Below, piece by piece: positions 21,850 to 34,335 of a stretch of 64,000 nucleotides of DNA. The notes below the pieces were generated by a model. The model had not been told where the DNA came from, did no database searches, and saw only the letters and a program-made list of their open reading frames with translations. Numbering within the stretch: the first letter of the stretch is position 1; every line of letters starts with the position of its first letter. The translations under genes were made by a program, and so were the position numbers. Source of the stretch: Sternotherus odoratus (lineage: Eukaryota > Chordata > Testudines > Kinosternidae); contig JAVMKO010000006.1 of NCBI GenBank assembly GCA_032164245.1, positions 263,001 through 327,000 of the forward strand, read 5' to 3'.

Positions 21850-24820
21850 TTCCAACATTTATTATTAACGATTTTTTTTTAAGTTTTTCTGACAAAACAC
21901 TTTTGTGAATTTGAGACCCATTCAAAAAAATGTTTCAGTTGAGACAAAAATACCTTTCTGGTGAAAAAAGGTTTTGTCCACAATAAATAAATAAATAAAT
22001 AGATGTTTGGCCAAAGCTACCTATATCATCTACCACTGGCTGTAGGAGGGGAGCTTTCCCTCTGCATTACATGCCGATTTCTGCTCTCAGAATCCTAAGC
22101 CAGCTTCTGCCAAGGCCCCAGTGCTGTGATCGACAACAAGCAGGAGAGTGGCTGCACCCACACACTATTGGTTATAGGACAGAAGCCTAGAAACTCATTT
22201 CCTGAGATAAGTCTGGAAAAAGAGACCGTGAAGGAGGGAGGCTGCTGGATTGGCAGTAGGTGGCAGCCAAGTCACATTTGGAAATATCAGCTGGTTTTAT
22301 CTAATAGCGTGACAGGTTCATCTCCTTAGAAATACATGAACAACATCATGAGGCACTGGAACCCAACGTTGCTTCCTTTTTAGCATATTGGCAATAAGGA
22401 GCTTGGTCAGCTGCTATAATTCATGAAAACTCAAAATAAGAAGTAAAATGCAACCTCTGGGATCATACTGAGCAGGCCCTGTGTTTTCCTACATCCTTTT
22501 TTACTAGAACTGGATTTTGTAAGAGGGGTTTTTTGATCCACCAGTAGTTTTGAGTCACTTTTTTCCTATACTCTGGGGTTACGAGATCCAGATTCAGGTT
22601 TTGATTTTCAAGCCATCAGAAGCCAAGAAGCTCCATGCAAATTGTCAGTACTACAATTACAGTTACTGAGTGTGCAAACAATGAAATGCAGGTACCATAC
22701 TTACCCTAACCCAAAATTAGGCCAGACCCTGCAGTGAGACCCACAGAGGTGAACTCCTGTGCTCACATTTAGCATGTTTGCAGGAGCAGTGTCACGCTAA
22801 TTCTGACCACGACAAACCCCCTCTCCCTACAAACTTGTGCTTTTCAGCAAATGTGCATTATCAGAGCACTGTACTTTGAGCCTGCATCACTTTCATCATA
22901 TATATTGAATTCTTTTACCAGAATTAGTGTACACAGAAACACAAGCATTACTGTCTCCCAAGTAAAGCATTGTGATAAAGTTTTCATGCTAACAGCTTGG
23001 AGTGCTCTTAATGGAGCCTGCTAATGCCCTCAAAATACTGCACTTCTTTTACAAAATGTATATTTTCTTCTCACCAAAAGAAAGCCAGATGGCAGATACT
23101 TGGTATAAGGAACTCATCTGTTCTTCACTGATTTCGTCTGGCAAATTTGATGGAGTATTATTAGCCTCTTCCCAGGTAAAGCTGCATCTGAGATCCCTTT
23201 CTAAGGCTAATTTTGACTCAGCACTTCCCTTGGGAAGTTATATATATATATATAAATAAATACAAGCACAAGCACTGGCAGTCCCAGGTCAACTGTGTAG
23301 GCACTTTAACATTTACAGGCTTAAAATTGCTCCTTATAAGTTTGTTGCAAATTGTCTAACATTTCTGACTCCCCCTAGCAACCCAGGTAAAGCCCTAGCT
23401 ACACGGCAATACATACAGAGATTTGGACAACAGTGTTTCTCTCTCTAATCCTACTGACAATTGCTGGCCTTGATCAGGAATCCCTGGGTGAGGTTTTCTG
23501 GCCTGTGTTGGCAGGTCTGACCAGATGATCTAATCGTGGTCCTTTAAGCCTACAGATCTCTGAAGATGCTGATGGTGCTCTTACCACTTGCCAGTGAAGC
23601 TGGCTGCATCCTACACTAGAGCGAGTGGCTAGCTGCCTGCAAATGAGCAGGCCTGAAGTCAGTCCCGCTGCTCCAGGAGCTTCTTAACAGCTCTGGGCTG
23701 GCGTCATCTGGGGAAGCCAGACCCAGAGACTCCAGCCAGGCCATCCTACAGCTCTGTTGTACTGAAAGCATTTTCTGTTCAGTGCCTTGTCTCTTCAGTG
23801 CTATGATATCACCCATGCAACAGTTAGGTATTCAAGCTCGATAAATGTCTTTTGAAACTGTCTCACCAGATACTTAGCACATTCCTCCAAGTGTCTCTGT
23901 GACTGTTTCAAAGATGGAAACTTCTAATACCTTTGACAAGAAAAGTGATTTAAAATTACCACTTAATATACATAAGTCTAATATACTGGTGTGGAAAATG
24001 AAAATTGCTACCCTCACATCTCTTTACTTGTGATATTTTTAATGCATTAGCAGAGCACAATGCCATTAAACCCACCACTGGATTTTCTGTGTCCTTACTC
24101 AGGAACAAGTGATTCGGGGAGAGTCATAAAACCTATAAGAACAGTTCATGCAAAGCATTGCAGGTGTGAAGAAAGGGGATTAATGACCACATCTTTCCGT
24201 CAATAGAAGAGACTCATTGACTAAGAAGGTCCAGCTCCATTCTCACCAAAAGGGCAGTAGTGGAGAATAGATCACATTGTTGCTCAGTTTATTAGGGAAC
24301 CATTTCAGAGCTTTCCTACTTTAGCATATTTTTGTCAGCTGGCTTTAATAATAAATAAATAAATGCCCAGGTCTCCCATTCCAATGGTCTGTCCACTAGG
24401 CCACATTACCTACAAGGCATTTTTTTCCCCACAGTACAAGATTCAGGTTGCTGAAATTCATTACACTTGAAATCTATCTAATTTTCTCAATATTGGGTGT
24501 TCTATTGATTTGCTGGACTAGGGGACTCAAGAACACAGAATCTTATGCGGCCATAAAATGAGAGCTTGATAACAAACCCATCATTTATCTTTGCAAGTCC
24601 ACATAGGCTTAAACCATTGGTAAGTTAGTGGCTAAATCAGGGCATGTGCTGTCTTAAGTCATTTCTTCACTGGGAGATAAAGGGGAAACAGCAAAGACTT
24701 AGAGGGTTCTGGAAAAATACCTGAAAAGCTCACAGCTCCATCTCATAAAAATCACAAGGGGTTTCCTTCAGCTGCCTCAATATGCAATTGTTGCATCTCC
24801 TCAGCGGTGCTTTAAAAATA
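21850..24820. other. Mostly unassigned DNA with a minor CR1 remnant
   Basis: About 3 kb without a recognisable gene. It includes an old plus-strand CR1 tail at about 23470-23570 (TGGCCTGTGTTGGCAGGTC, then CAGATGATCTAATCGTGGTC) and a short (TA)n tract at 23240-23256. The ORFs here have no domain that I recognise. Confidence 0.45.
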
Positions 24821-24827
24821 AGGGCAC

Positions 24828-26048
24828 ATGCCACTCAAACCCGCGGAGGTGCAGCTGCACACCTACCTCAGGCCATGTGAACAGGACATTGAACAGGATA
24901 CTAATCTATTAGAGTTCTTTGAAGGGGTCAGCAAACATGTGGACAAGGGGGATCCGGTGGACATAGTGTACTTAGATTTCCAGAAAGCCTTTGACAAGGT
25001 CCCTCACCAAAGGCTCTTACGTAAATTAAGCTGCCATGGGATAAGAGGGAAGATCCTCTCATGGATTGAAAACTGGTTAAAAGACAGGGAACAAAGGGTA
25101 GGGATAAATGGAACTTTTTCAGAATGGAGAGGGGTAACTAGTGGTGTTCCCCAAGGGTCAGTCCTGGGGCCGATCCTATTCAACTTATTTATAAATGATT
25201 TGGAGGAAGGGGTAAACAGTGATGTGGCAAAGTTTGCAGATGATACTAAACTGCTCAAAGTAGTAAGGACCAAAGCAGACTGTGAAGAACTTCAAAAAGA
25301 TCTCACTAAACTAAGTGATTGGGCAACAAAATGGCAAATGAAATTTAATGTGGATAAATGTAAAGTAATGCACATTGGAAAAAATAACCCCAACTATACA
25401 TACAATATGATGGGGGCTAATTTAGCTACAACCAATCAGGAAAAAGACCTGGGAGTCATTGTGGATAGTTCTCTGAAGGCATCCACGCAGTGTGCAGCGG
25501 CAGTCAAAAAAGCAAACAGGATGTTAGGAATCATTAAAAAAGGAATAGAGAATAAGTCGGAGAATATCTTATTGCCCTTATACAAATCCATGGTGCGCCC
25601 ACATCTTGAATATTGCGTACAAATGTGGTCTCCTCATCTCAAAAAGGATATACTGGCACTAGAAAAGGTTCAGAGAAGGGCAACTAAAATGATTAGGGGT
25701 TTGGAACGGGTCCCATATGAAGAGAGATTAAAGAGGCTAGGACTTTTTAGCTTGGAAAAGAGGAGACTAAGGGGGGATATGATAGAGGTATATAAAATTA
25801 TGAGTGGAGTGGAGGAAGTGAATAAGGAAAAGTTATTTACTTGTTCCCAAAATAGAAGAACTAGGGGCCATTCAATGAAATTGGCGTGCAGCAGGTTTAA
25901 AACAAATAAAAGGAAGTTCTTCTTCACACAGCGCACAGTCAACCTGTGGAACTCCTTACCTGAGGAGGCTGTGAAGGCTAGGACTATAACAGGGTTTAAA
26001 AGAGAGCTGGATAAATTCATGGAGGCTAAGTCCATAAATGGCTATTAG
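24828..26048 (+). CDS. CR1 ORF2 C-terminal part: reverse transcriptase (truncated)
   Basis: An open frame of 406 codons. The first ~18 codons are flanking DNA, and CR1 text starts at about residue 19. The RT catalytic motifs are present: A, YLDFQKAFD (about residues 48-56, Asp50); [11 protein letters not shown] (106-115); C, FADD (136-139). The thumb and C-terminal region follow, with [26 protein letters not shown] and [20 protein letters not shown], to the natural stop after KSINGY. The endonuclease and RT fingers are missing, so it cannot act as a full LINE protein. The ATG is incidental. It would copy RNA into DNA at a nicked target if complete. Confidence 0.9.
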   Translation: MPLKPAEVQLHTYLRPCEQDIEQDTNLLEFFEGVSKHVDKGDPVDIVYLDFQKAFDKVPHQRLLRKLSCHGIRGKILSWIENWLKDREQRVGINGTFSEWRGVTSGVPQGSVLGPILFNLFINDLEEGVNSDVAKFADDTKLLKVVRTKADCEELQKDLTKLSDWATKWQMKFNVDKCKVMHIGKNNPNYTYNMMGANLATTNQEKDLGVIVDSSLKASTQCAAAVKKANRMLGIIKKGIENKSENILLPLYKSMVRPHLEYCVQMWSPHLKKDILALEKVQRRATKMIRGLERVPYEERLKRLGLFSLEKRRLRGDMIEVYKIMSGVEEVNKEKLFTCSQNRRTRGHSMKLACSRFKTNKRKFFFTQRTVNLWNSLPEEAVKARTITGFKRELDKFMEAKSINGY

Positions 26049-26257
26049 CCGGGATGGGTAATAAATGGTGTCCCTAGCCTCTGTCTGTCAGAGGGGGGTG
26101 ATGGATGGCAGGAGAGAGATCGCTCGATCATACCTGTTAGGTTCACTCACTCCGGGGCACCTGGCACTGGCCACTGTCGGTAGACAGGATGCTGGGCTAG
26201 ATGGACCTTTGGTCTGACCCAGTATGGCCGTTCTTATGTTCTTATGTTCTTATGTAA
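24885..26257 (+). mobile_element. Young CR1 LINE, 5'-truncated, intact 3' half
   Basis: Contains the RT-to-end part of ORF2 in one open frame, the complete 3' UTR, and a terminal array of the 8-mer TTCTTATG (about 26233-26257). The 3' UTR includes GCCACTGTCGGTAGACAGG. It is nearly identical to the copy at 46747-47690 over the shared part. The 5' end is truncated inside the RT domain. It is the best preserved CR1 in the window. Confidence 0.95.
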
Positions 26258-26289
26258 CCCTGCAATCATTGTGCGGTTTGACTGTTACT

Positions 26290-27037
26290 AAATAGTTGCC
26301 GACTTTCCGATTGCAGAAAACTGAGCATCCTTTCTGTGCCCCTGCCCTCCCTCTCTCTGAGGCCCCGCCCCCACTTCCTCCATCCCCCGCCCCTCCGCCA
26401 CTCGCTCTCCCCCACCTTTGCTCAATCACTCATTTTCAGTGGGCTGGGTGTGGTGTGGGACTGAGGGGTTCGGAGTGCGGGGTGGGCTGTGGGAGGGAGT
26501 TTGGGTGCAGGACTAGGGGTGTGGGCTCAAGACTGGGGCAGGCGGTGGGGTGCAGGCTCTGGGAGGGAGTTTGTGTGAAGGAGGGGGCTTAGGGCTGAGG
26601 CAGGGGTTTGGGGTCCAGGAGGGAGTGTGGGCTACAGTGTCTGGAAGCAGGGTCAGGGCTGGTGTATGGAATTAGGGTGCAGGAGGGAGTTTGGGTCTGG
26701 GAGGGGGCTCAGTGCAGGTGCAAGAGGTTTAGGGTGTGGGAGGAGTGCGGCTCTGTGCACTGCCCCCGTCCATAAGTGCTGCCCCTGAAGCTCCCATTGC
26801 TTGCAGTTCCTGACCAATGAGAGCTGCGGAGCAGCACTCAGGGCAGGGGCAGTCCCTGTGGCCACGCCTCTGCTTAGGAGCCAGAGGGAAATTCCGTCTG
26901 CTTCTGGGATCCACGCAGAGCCGGAGCAGGCAGGGAGCCTGCCTGAGCCCCACCGTGCCACTGACCGGACTTTTAATGGAGCCGCCAGGATCCCTTTTGA
27001 CCAGGCGTGCTGGTAAAACACCGGACACCTGGTAACG
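26290..27037. repeat. GC-rich dispersed repeat with weak terminal symmetry
   Basis: Left edge AGTTGCCGACTTTCCGATTG and right edge GGACACCTGGTAACG. The complement of the right edge, CGTTACCAG, weakly matches GTTGCCA-type starts. Between them are G-rich tandem blocks of the form GGGGTGCAGGAGGGAG and CCCCGCCC-rich text. It looks like a non-autonomous DNA element in a degraded state. The ORFs over it are composition artefacts. Confidence 0.4.
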
Positions 27038-27424
27038 CTCTGTTCCTATCTCCAGTAACAAGCTCTAGAAGCTAAACCACCCCCTCAGCTACACCTGTGC
27101 AGTCTGATTGACTTCGGATTTGCCCTCGCTGACCCCTGTGTCTCCACTGCTGGGAATGGGGCTGCACACATGTGTGGTAAGCAGCAGCTTGTGCCCTGCT
27201 TGACTGTCTGGGCGCAGAGCATTTGCAGGGCTGGCAGCATGTTTGTATACAAACTGGGTATGGAAACCAGAGAGACATCATGGCTATCTGTTCAGAACTC
27301 GCTAGCCTGTAATGTATTTACCTTTGTATTTACCTTTCTGTAATGTTATCATTCAACCCCACAAACCCCAGCAGGTCAAAGTCAAGGCTAAATATACATG
27401 AAAAGAAAATCTCAAACATTCAAA
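27038..27424. other. Unassigned DNA
   Basis: No gene or named repeat recognised between the GC-rich repeat and the next CR1. Confidence 0.4.
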
Positions 27425-28330
27425 GCTAGGGAAAGTCCCATCTAGTCCAGTCCCCTGCACTCAAGGCAGGGCTAAGTATTATCTAGACCATCTCTGACAA
27501 GTGTTTGTCCAACCTGCTTGTAGGGGGGTGACTACCCCACTCTGGGGAAAAGGGCTTAAAATAGACCAAGAAAGGGTTGTGGCTGGGAGCCTGATTGGGC
27601 AGAGCAGCCACAGCTGTGGCTGGTTCAATTATGGTCCAGCTGGCCCTGATAAAAGGGCTCAGTTTGGTGCACAGAGGGAGAGTCTCCTCTGTTTCCAGAG
27701 GCAGACAGGCCTGGCTGCTAGGAGCTTGACAAGGTACCCAGAGGGAAGTAGGGCTGGGGCAAGGCAGGAGGAGCTGAGGAAGCTCTAGCCTAGAAACCCC
27801 AGGCTGCAGGCCAAGGAGAAGGCCCAACAACGGGAACTGGGGATGCAGGGGCAGCCCAGGGCTACTGAGATGGAGGCAGCAGGCCAAATCCTCCTTGCTG
27901 GTGATGAGTGGCAATTATACTGCAGTCTGCCCCAGTGAATGGGAGCAAGTGGTGACTGGCAGTTGCCTAGAGTGAGGCAAGGTGGGGATAGGGAGGGAGG
28001 GTTCCTTAGGGAGGGGAGACCCTGAAATGGGTGGTACTGCAGGGGTGCAGCACCCCAGGTAAGAGGGCACCGGGGTCCAGGAGAGACATGGGACCAGCAG
28101 CAAGCGGGACATCGGCCTGCAGAGGGCGCTCCGGACGCTGGTGTGAGCTAATTCCCAGATGGACCAGCAGGAGGTGCTGCGGGGTGAGTCGCCGCGCTGT
28201 GGGGTGAGTCGCCACGCTGCTACACTGCTCTTAAACATCCACCATGAGGGAGATTCCACAATCTCCCTAGGCAATTTATTCCAGTGTTTGACTTCCAAAG
28301 TCTGCGCCCATAGAGGTGTCCTGAGAAAGC
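27425..28330 (-). mobile_element. Old CR1 interrupted by a solo LTR
   Basis: Left part 27425-27518 ('CATCTAGTCCAGTCCCCTGC...TTTGTCCAACCTGCT') and right part from 28225 ('CTGCTCTTAAACATCCACCATGAGGGAGATTCC') join into continuous CR1 sequence once the inserted LTR and one copy of the CTGCT target duplication are ignored. It is an old bird/turtle-type CR1 segment. Confidence 0.85.
27519..28224 (+). mobile_element. Solo LTR (706 bp) with 5-bp target duplication
   Basis: Starts TGTAGGGGGG and ends GCTGCTACA, with CTGCT on both sides (27514-27518 and 28225-28229). It has a TATA-like GATAAAAGG at 27648-27656. Near its end is a short tandem of GGGTGAGTCGCC-type units (28183-28219). No internal retroviral or gypsy sequence remains, so LTR-LTR recombination is inferred. 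Family not named; a 5-bp duplication fits gypsy-type or ERV elements. Confidence 0.87.
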
Positions 28331-31300
28331 CAAACTCACACCACCCTCCTTGAATAGCTGAAACTCTCAATGCAGTGCAAACATAAGACTGGGGTTTGGA
28401 GCAGCAAAGTGCTAGCTGTGGTGACAGTATGCACAACTGAATGGGGCGGACGGGGCCAGCACCCTGGTGTCAGCAGATAGACCCACCACAGAGGTAGAAC
28501 TGCAGCAGGGATGTGCTTGTGGTCAGGAGGCACTGGAGCAGATGGTGGTTTTTCATTGTTGACAAGGCTGGCTTGAGGCACAGGCACTCCAGGCTCATGC
28601 TGAGGGTCCCGGCCACTGGAACCAAGGTTTACAGCAGAAGCTGAGCTTTGGATACATTTCTAGACCTCACGGGAGCGAAGCAATGTTTAAAAATGTGCCC
28701 CAAGTATAACCAATGCAGTGACCTCTCTCAGTCTGCAGAGTGACTGAAACAATAGCTCCCAAAGGGGTAACATCATTACACATCAGAACATAGTGTTAAC
28801 TCCAGGGGCTACTGCTGTGGGGAGCCAGATACTACCCCCCCCCCCCCAGAGGAGGGCTCTGGGTGGCAGGTGGGGAAGGAGGTCGTCCCTGCAACATCCT
28901 GCCTCTCTGGGAGCAGAGGGGAGCCCCCTACTGCCCCAAGTGGTGTCTGGGGCATGGGGGACCAGGGCAGATGCAGAGCCATGAAGGGGTGCCAGCGTTG
29001 TGTTTTGCTGAAGGTTCCAGATTTCCTTCATCCGGCCCTGAATTGAATTGTTCTCAGTTGGTATTGCACAAAGCAGAACAGGCTCCCCTGTGTGCTCCTT
29101 GAGCGTAGGGCTCCAGAGAGCTGAGAGCTAGATGGGGTGTGCTGAGGGCAAGAGCAGAACAACAAGGGCCAGAGCTTCCCCCCTCACGCTGGGCCTGGGC
29201 CAGTCTGTGCTGCTCACGGGACTGTGGCTGGTGATCGGAATGATTTGCTCCTTTGCATGGAGTAGACTCGTGCTCAAAAAGGGTGAATGCCACAGGACCT
29301 CTTCTACCGGTAGCAATCAGGGGATGCCCTTGACTATCTGTATGAATATATACCAGTTACCAGCAGATGTATCTCGCATGTGAAGTATTGTATGGATCAT
29401 CATTCCAAGTCTATTACATGTATGGAGTAACTATTATTGCTCCTTACAGGCCCTCCAGAGGTATAATTGGGAGGCTGTGCCTATAACACTTTGTGCAGTA
29501 ATCCCCCAACACTAACCAGAACTGGGCAGAATCGGTACCTTTGATGAAAAATCTTCAAGCAAGAGCCAATCCAGCAGTGACAAGAACTCTACACAAAATT
29601 CCCCTACAGCTTCTGCTAGCTATTGTGGTATTCTTCACTTCCTGGCTTACATTTTATGTACTGTTCTGGGCTGTGAAACATTAGATGTCTTTCAGTCCAG
29701 TGTCGCAGGCAACGATCCCTTCAGATCAGTCTCTTAAGGTTGTAAAGTACTTTGGGATCCATCTGGATAGAAGCATGACAAGAGACATTTATTATTTACT
29801 CCATTTTTCACTGTTAAGTAGCTGCCATGTTCTACTCTAGGGATGGCTACATCTCAGCTAGAGATGTGACAAACAGCACAGTTTATGTATTGTTTCTTCT
29901 ACATTAATATAGTCCCACTGAAGGCATTTTGAATCGCTTGGAGAACAGGAACATGACAAGGACAAGGATAGCAGCTAGTCCCATGTGCACGGCGCATCAA
30001 CGGAGACAATCAGCATTCAGCATGGAATCAGTCCTGTAACTTGTTATGCAAGCCCTTCATTTTAAGACACTGTGGAATATAATGAGTGAGATAAAGAGGG
30101 ACAGTGTCCCGGAGTTGCTGTGAAAGGATCTAGTCAAAGCTGTGCACAGATTTTGCAAGACTGAATTTTCCCCTGGCAATGTGAAAATTACCATTCCAAT
30201 GAGAAGCACTTTTAAGGTGAGGCCCTGGAAATCCATCACACTATTGTCGAATGGGGTCAGCCTCTATATGCAGGCTCGTTAGCAATGTGCCATTGTACTG
30301 CACATGCTCAAATGCCTCTGACATCTCAGTTTAATGTCACTGATGTCGAGACCCTGTGGTGGTGGGTCACCGATCTTTAAAATTCCTGCAATCAGAGTAC
30401 AGAAAGCCTGGAAAGAGACGTTTCATTGGCTTGGGCCAATATAATGTATGGTAAAATAGTAATGACGTGTGGTTCTCAGCATCAGTGTTGTGTGAAGGCC
30501 GATCTTCTGGATCAAACTCTTTGGGACGGATGTTGGTCCTTAGGATCCAGCAATTTCATGAACCAGAGACATTCTGAATCCTCCATGGTAGATAACAGCT
30601 GCTCATCAGTCACTGTTGTTTCCCCCTGGACAAATCCTAGATGCCCTCCATGATATGATCTGGGCTGTAGGCTCCTCCAATGCTCCCCAAGAGGCTCTCG
30701 CAGACTGAGAAAGGCAGAAATCCTGAAAGTTTCTGGGGAACAGTCTCAAGCTGATATTGTTCTACTCTGAGGACTCAACCAGTGATTCCTCATTCTGTTC
30801 TCCTAGGGCTCTGCTACTGCAGCTCATCTGCAGGAACTCCAGACCCATGGCCAGACTCTGCTGGCTGAGCAGGGCCCTGCTGTGACCTGTCTAAGACCCG
30901 CTCTGGACGCTCTCTGTTTTCAGAACTGAGTCATGGCAGGAAAAAGCCCAAACTACCAGACATGTTGGCTCAAGAACTCCCGACAAGGAATAGCAAACCA
31001 CAGACTCTGAACTAGGTCTTGAAACAGCAATCCACCGAGCACAACAAAGTCTGGGATACTTGAACTGTGAAGAGGTGCTGGGAAGACGCTAGAAGAGAAC
31101 TCCAGTCTCCATTTCCTGCACACACTGCTGAGCCTGAGATGGCATTTGCACCACATACAGCCCAGGCCAGGAAGCGGCATAATGCTGCCAGATTGGTAGA
31201 GCACCCTCACCAAAGAGCGCAGCGCAGCAATGCTCCCTCTGGAAGAGCGCACAGGGGTGTTGAGGGGCAATGTGCACCACTGCTCCCGAGAAATACCAAG

Positions 31301-32595
31301 GGAGAGCAGATTTAAAAATGCAAACTACTCCTATTCACACTGCATATCAGACCAGCTCGTATTGCCTGGAAGCTCTGCTCCCCTTACTCGGGCAAAGCTC
31401 TCATTGAAGCTAACAACCCTTATGCATTCCCTGAAATTCCTTTTGTTTAGGTATCCACAGTATCACCTAAAAAACCAGCTGTTCCTCATGCCACTCATGC
31501 ATGAGAGGTGCTCCCTGCAAACATCTGCAAAGCTACTGCATTGTCTGCCTTCAGACCCCCACCTTAAAATTCTCCTCTGCTGTGATGCCTACAATAAACT
31601 CAACAACAGTTACACTGCTGATGTGCTGTGACAACAGGCTACCACCAATAGTGTCTCCTTTTACTCTCCATCTGGTATTTCTTATCGTGTACATAGACTC
31701 TGAGCTCCTTAGGGTAGGGACCCACCTAGCACACAGATTCTGATCCATGTCTAGGGCTCAGAGGCATTAGTCTAATACAGATACTAGCTAAGAACAGCCA
31801 ACACCTGCAACCACTAAAGCTAGGATTTCAAAGTTAGGCCTATGCTATTGTAGATTTAGGTTTGCATGAACCTGATGGAAATAAGCTGTCTGCAGGTAAA
31901 TCATGTATTTGCGAGCCCAAAAGGCCTCGTGCGCCTCCCTGGCTACATCCATGGTAGGTAGCTGATACGCAATTTACAAATGTGCACTGTACAGAGATCT
32001 GGCTTGCAAGGCAGCGCTGTCTTGATGGGAGGCCATGTTTAGAGATTGTTAGGTTCCGTATAGATATACGTATTTTTATACAAGTTTTACCAATTGTATT
32101 TTATCATTTTATCCTGTTTGTCCCCATCCTTCCTCACGAGGTTCAGATGCTAATCTAATAGAGGCAGCAAGTCATTCCATTTCTCTTAATTCTTCTGGCC
32201 TCGTCAGCCACACATCTTCAGCTGGCAGTTGTTTTGCAACTTTCACCTACAGATAAAGCTTGGGAATTTTCTACATAGGGAGCAATTGTAAGAGAATCTG
32301 AAGTTTCAAAGAGCATATGCTAAACCTTTCTAAGAAACCAAAACCACTTTTTTCCTGTTATGCAGTGTTAGGGTTTGCTGGCTTCAAACCAAAGTAAGTT
32401 GGACAGTTTGTTAAAATAATGGATTATAGACTAAGTCACAGACTTATAATTAACAGCAAAAAGATATTTTATTAGTATTTTGCTCTATTTGATTGAAGGC
32501 AAAATCTCATGAACCCTGCCATGACTGGGCTCCACATGACTGTCAAACAGTTGGTGGCTGTGTAGAAAGACTCGTTGAACTGAACAGCTGGGATC
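28331..32595. other. Unassigned DNA, about 4.2 kb
   Basis: No gene recognised. It includes a C run near 28839, a short SINE-tail-like piece near 29730-29800 (TTGTAAAGTACTTTGGGATCC) and possible MIR/CORE-SINE words near 31680-31770 (GACTCTGAGCTCCTTAGGGTAGGGACC). The 133-codon ORF at 31230 has no recognisable domain. Confidence 0.4.
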
Positions 32596-32599
32596 CCTG

Positions 32600-33135
32600 A
32601 AGCAGTAGTAGCACTTGGGGCCTGAGTGTGCTAGGCACTGTACAAACTCATCGGGCGAGAATTTCTGCCAGCACAGAGTTCACAGTGTAAACCAGGGGTG
32701 GCAACCTATGACACACATGCTGAAGGCAGCACGCAAGCTGATTTTCAGTGGCACTCACACTGTCTGGGTCCTGGCCACTGGTCCGGTGGGCTATGGATTT
32801 TAATTTAATTTTAAATGAAGCTTCTTAAACATTTGAAAACCCTTATTTACTTTACATACAACAATCGTTTAGTTCTCTTTTATAGGCTTATAGAAAGAGA
32901 CCTTCTAAAAATGTTAACATGTATGACTGGTACATGAAACCTTAAATTAGAGTGAATAAATGAAGATTCGGCACACCACTTCTGAAAGGTTACTGACCCC
33001 TGGTCTAAACAGACCAAAGGCAGAGGGAAGTAACCTGTCTGATGTTGCTTTCTAGTCAATGGCAAACTAGAAACAGAACCTGGTATCCTGTCTTGCAGAC
33101 CACAGCGCTGACCACTAGACCCTGCTACCACTCCT
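32600..33135 (-). repeat. MIR-like SINE remnant split by a hAT MITE
   Basis: Left part 'GTGTGCTAGGCACTGTACAAAC' to 32692 and right part 'AGACCAAAGGCAGAGGGAAG...CTGACCACTAGACCCTGC' from 33011 form one degraded MIR-like SINE in minus orientation. The order tail, core and tRNA-like head matches the remnant at 34030-34330. The hAT element separates the halves. Confidence 0.6.
32693..33002. mobile_element. hAT MITE (310 bp) with 8-bp target duplication
   Basis: Left end CAGGGGTGGCAACC; right end complement CAGGGGTCAGTAACC. Target duplications are GTGTAAAC (32685-32692) and GTCTAAAC (33003-33010), seven of eight identical. The AT-rich interior has no coding potential. It sits inside an MIR-like SINE remnant. 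Confidence 0.87.
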
Positions 33136-33139
33136 GGAA

Positions 33140-34025
33140 GGGGAGGTGTAACTTCCCCTCCCAGTGCCTCAGGGCTGATCTGAGAGAAAAGATACCTTCA
33201 TTCCTGTTCACTCCTGCCAGATTTCGAAGGTGAGTCAACAGCATCTCATGAGCTGAATGCTGCTGAGAAATCCAATGCTGTGCATACAGTATGCATGGCC
33301 GGCGCTTTCTCTGCACTTCCATATCACCCAGAGCCAAAGATCTCAAAGTGTATTAGAAATATGCATACATTAAAGGGTCAGTTTCAAATTTAGTCCAATG
33401 GCTTCCATAAATCATGAGGCTGGCCTGTGTGAGTAGTACAAGCCTCCTTCATTGGTGCACCTATTCAGTAGGAACAGACCAGGGCTGTTTGCGACTGCCC
33501 ACAGACAGAGAGCATTCTTTAAAACCAATATAGGCCTTGTAAAAAGGGCAGCGCAGGAGACTGAAGCCCTTTCCTTATCCAAAACTCAGGTATGCCAGAT
33601 AACGGCAACAGATTAACAGTCCTTCCCACCACCCGGCCTCATACGCCACTGTCAGAGCCAGTTCTTAGATTCCGACGGGGTCAAATGCATTCCCACCTGC
33701 CCTCTCTGCAGAGGCTGCTGATTTGTGCCAAGTGTGAGAGAGCTTCCTGTAATCTCTCCAGAAAAATTAAAGGTCAAAACTTCATTTCATGCCGGCCAGC
33801 CGATGAGCGGCTGGTGCTGTTAAAGAATTCCCTCAGGCTCTGAAATTTGTGGCATGCAGAAGTCATTGTGCCCTTTGGACACAGCACTATTCGTTTGTAT
33901 AAAGCACAATAATTGCCAAGATCCTGCTGTAAAGACAGCTGTACATCTTTGCTCATTCTCAGTGCACTGGACAGGGTCAGTTTTTCAATGGACTCCCATT
34001 AAATGTGCCCCAAATCTTTACATGA
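33140..34025. other. Unassigned DNA
   Basis: No gene or named repeat recognised between two MIR-like remnants. Confidence 0.4.
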
Positions 34026-34029
34026 ACAT

Positions 34030-34335
34030 AGTTACTGTTACTGTTTTACACATGTGCACCTAGCGACCCCAAGCAAATCTGGGGTCCCACTGTCCTAGGC
34101 ATGGTAGAGATACACTGGTTGGGAACTCCTTGGGGCAGGGTCCATTCAATTAATGAGACAGGCAAAGCATGGGAAAAGGATTGATTATTACCTTCATTGT
34201 ACAGATGGGGAGCTGAGCAATGAAGTGACTTGCTCAAGGTCAATCAGGGAGCCAATGGCACAGCTGGGGAACTGAAATCAGATCTCTCCAAACCAGGTCC
34301 AGTGTTTCAGCATGGCCAGCCTTTCTCTATGTGAC
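34030..34335 (-). repeat. MIR-like SINE remnant
   Basis: Contains the complement of MIR-type words in order: ACCTTCATTGTACAGATGGG, then AGTGACTTGCTCAAGGTCA and GGGGAACTGAAATCAGATC. These correspond to the conserved core and tRNA-related head of MIR-type SINEs. It is ancient and degraded. Confidence 0.65.

Noticed and set aside
25670..26035. 121-codon antisense ORF, also present at 47104-47469
   Set aside because: It is the antisense shadow of conserved CR1 ORF2 sequence, present in both copies only because the copies are nearly identical.
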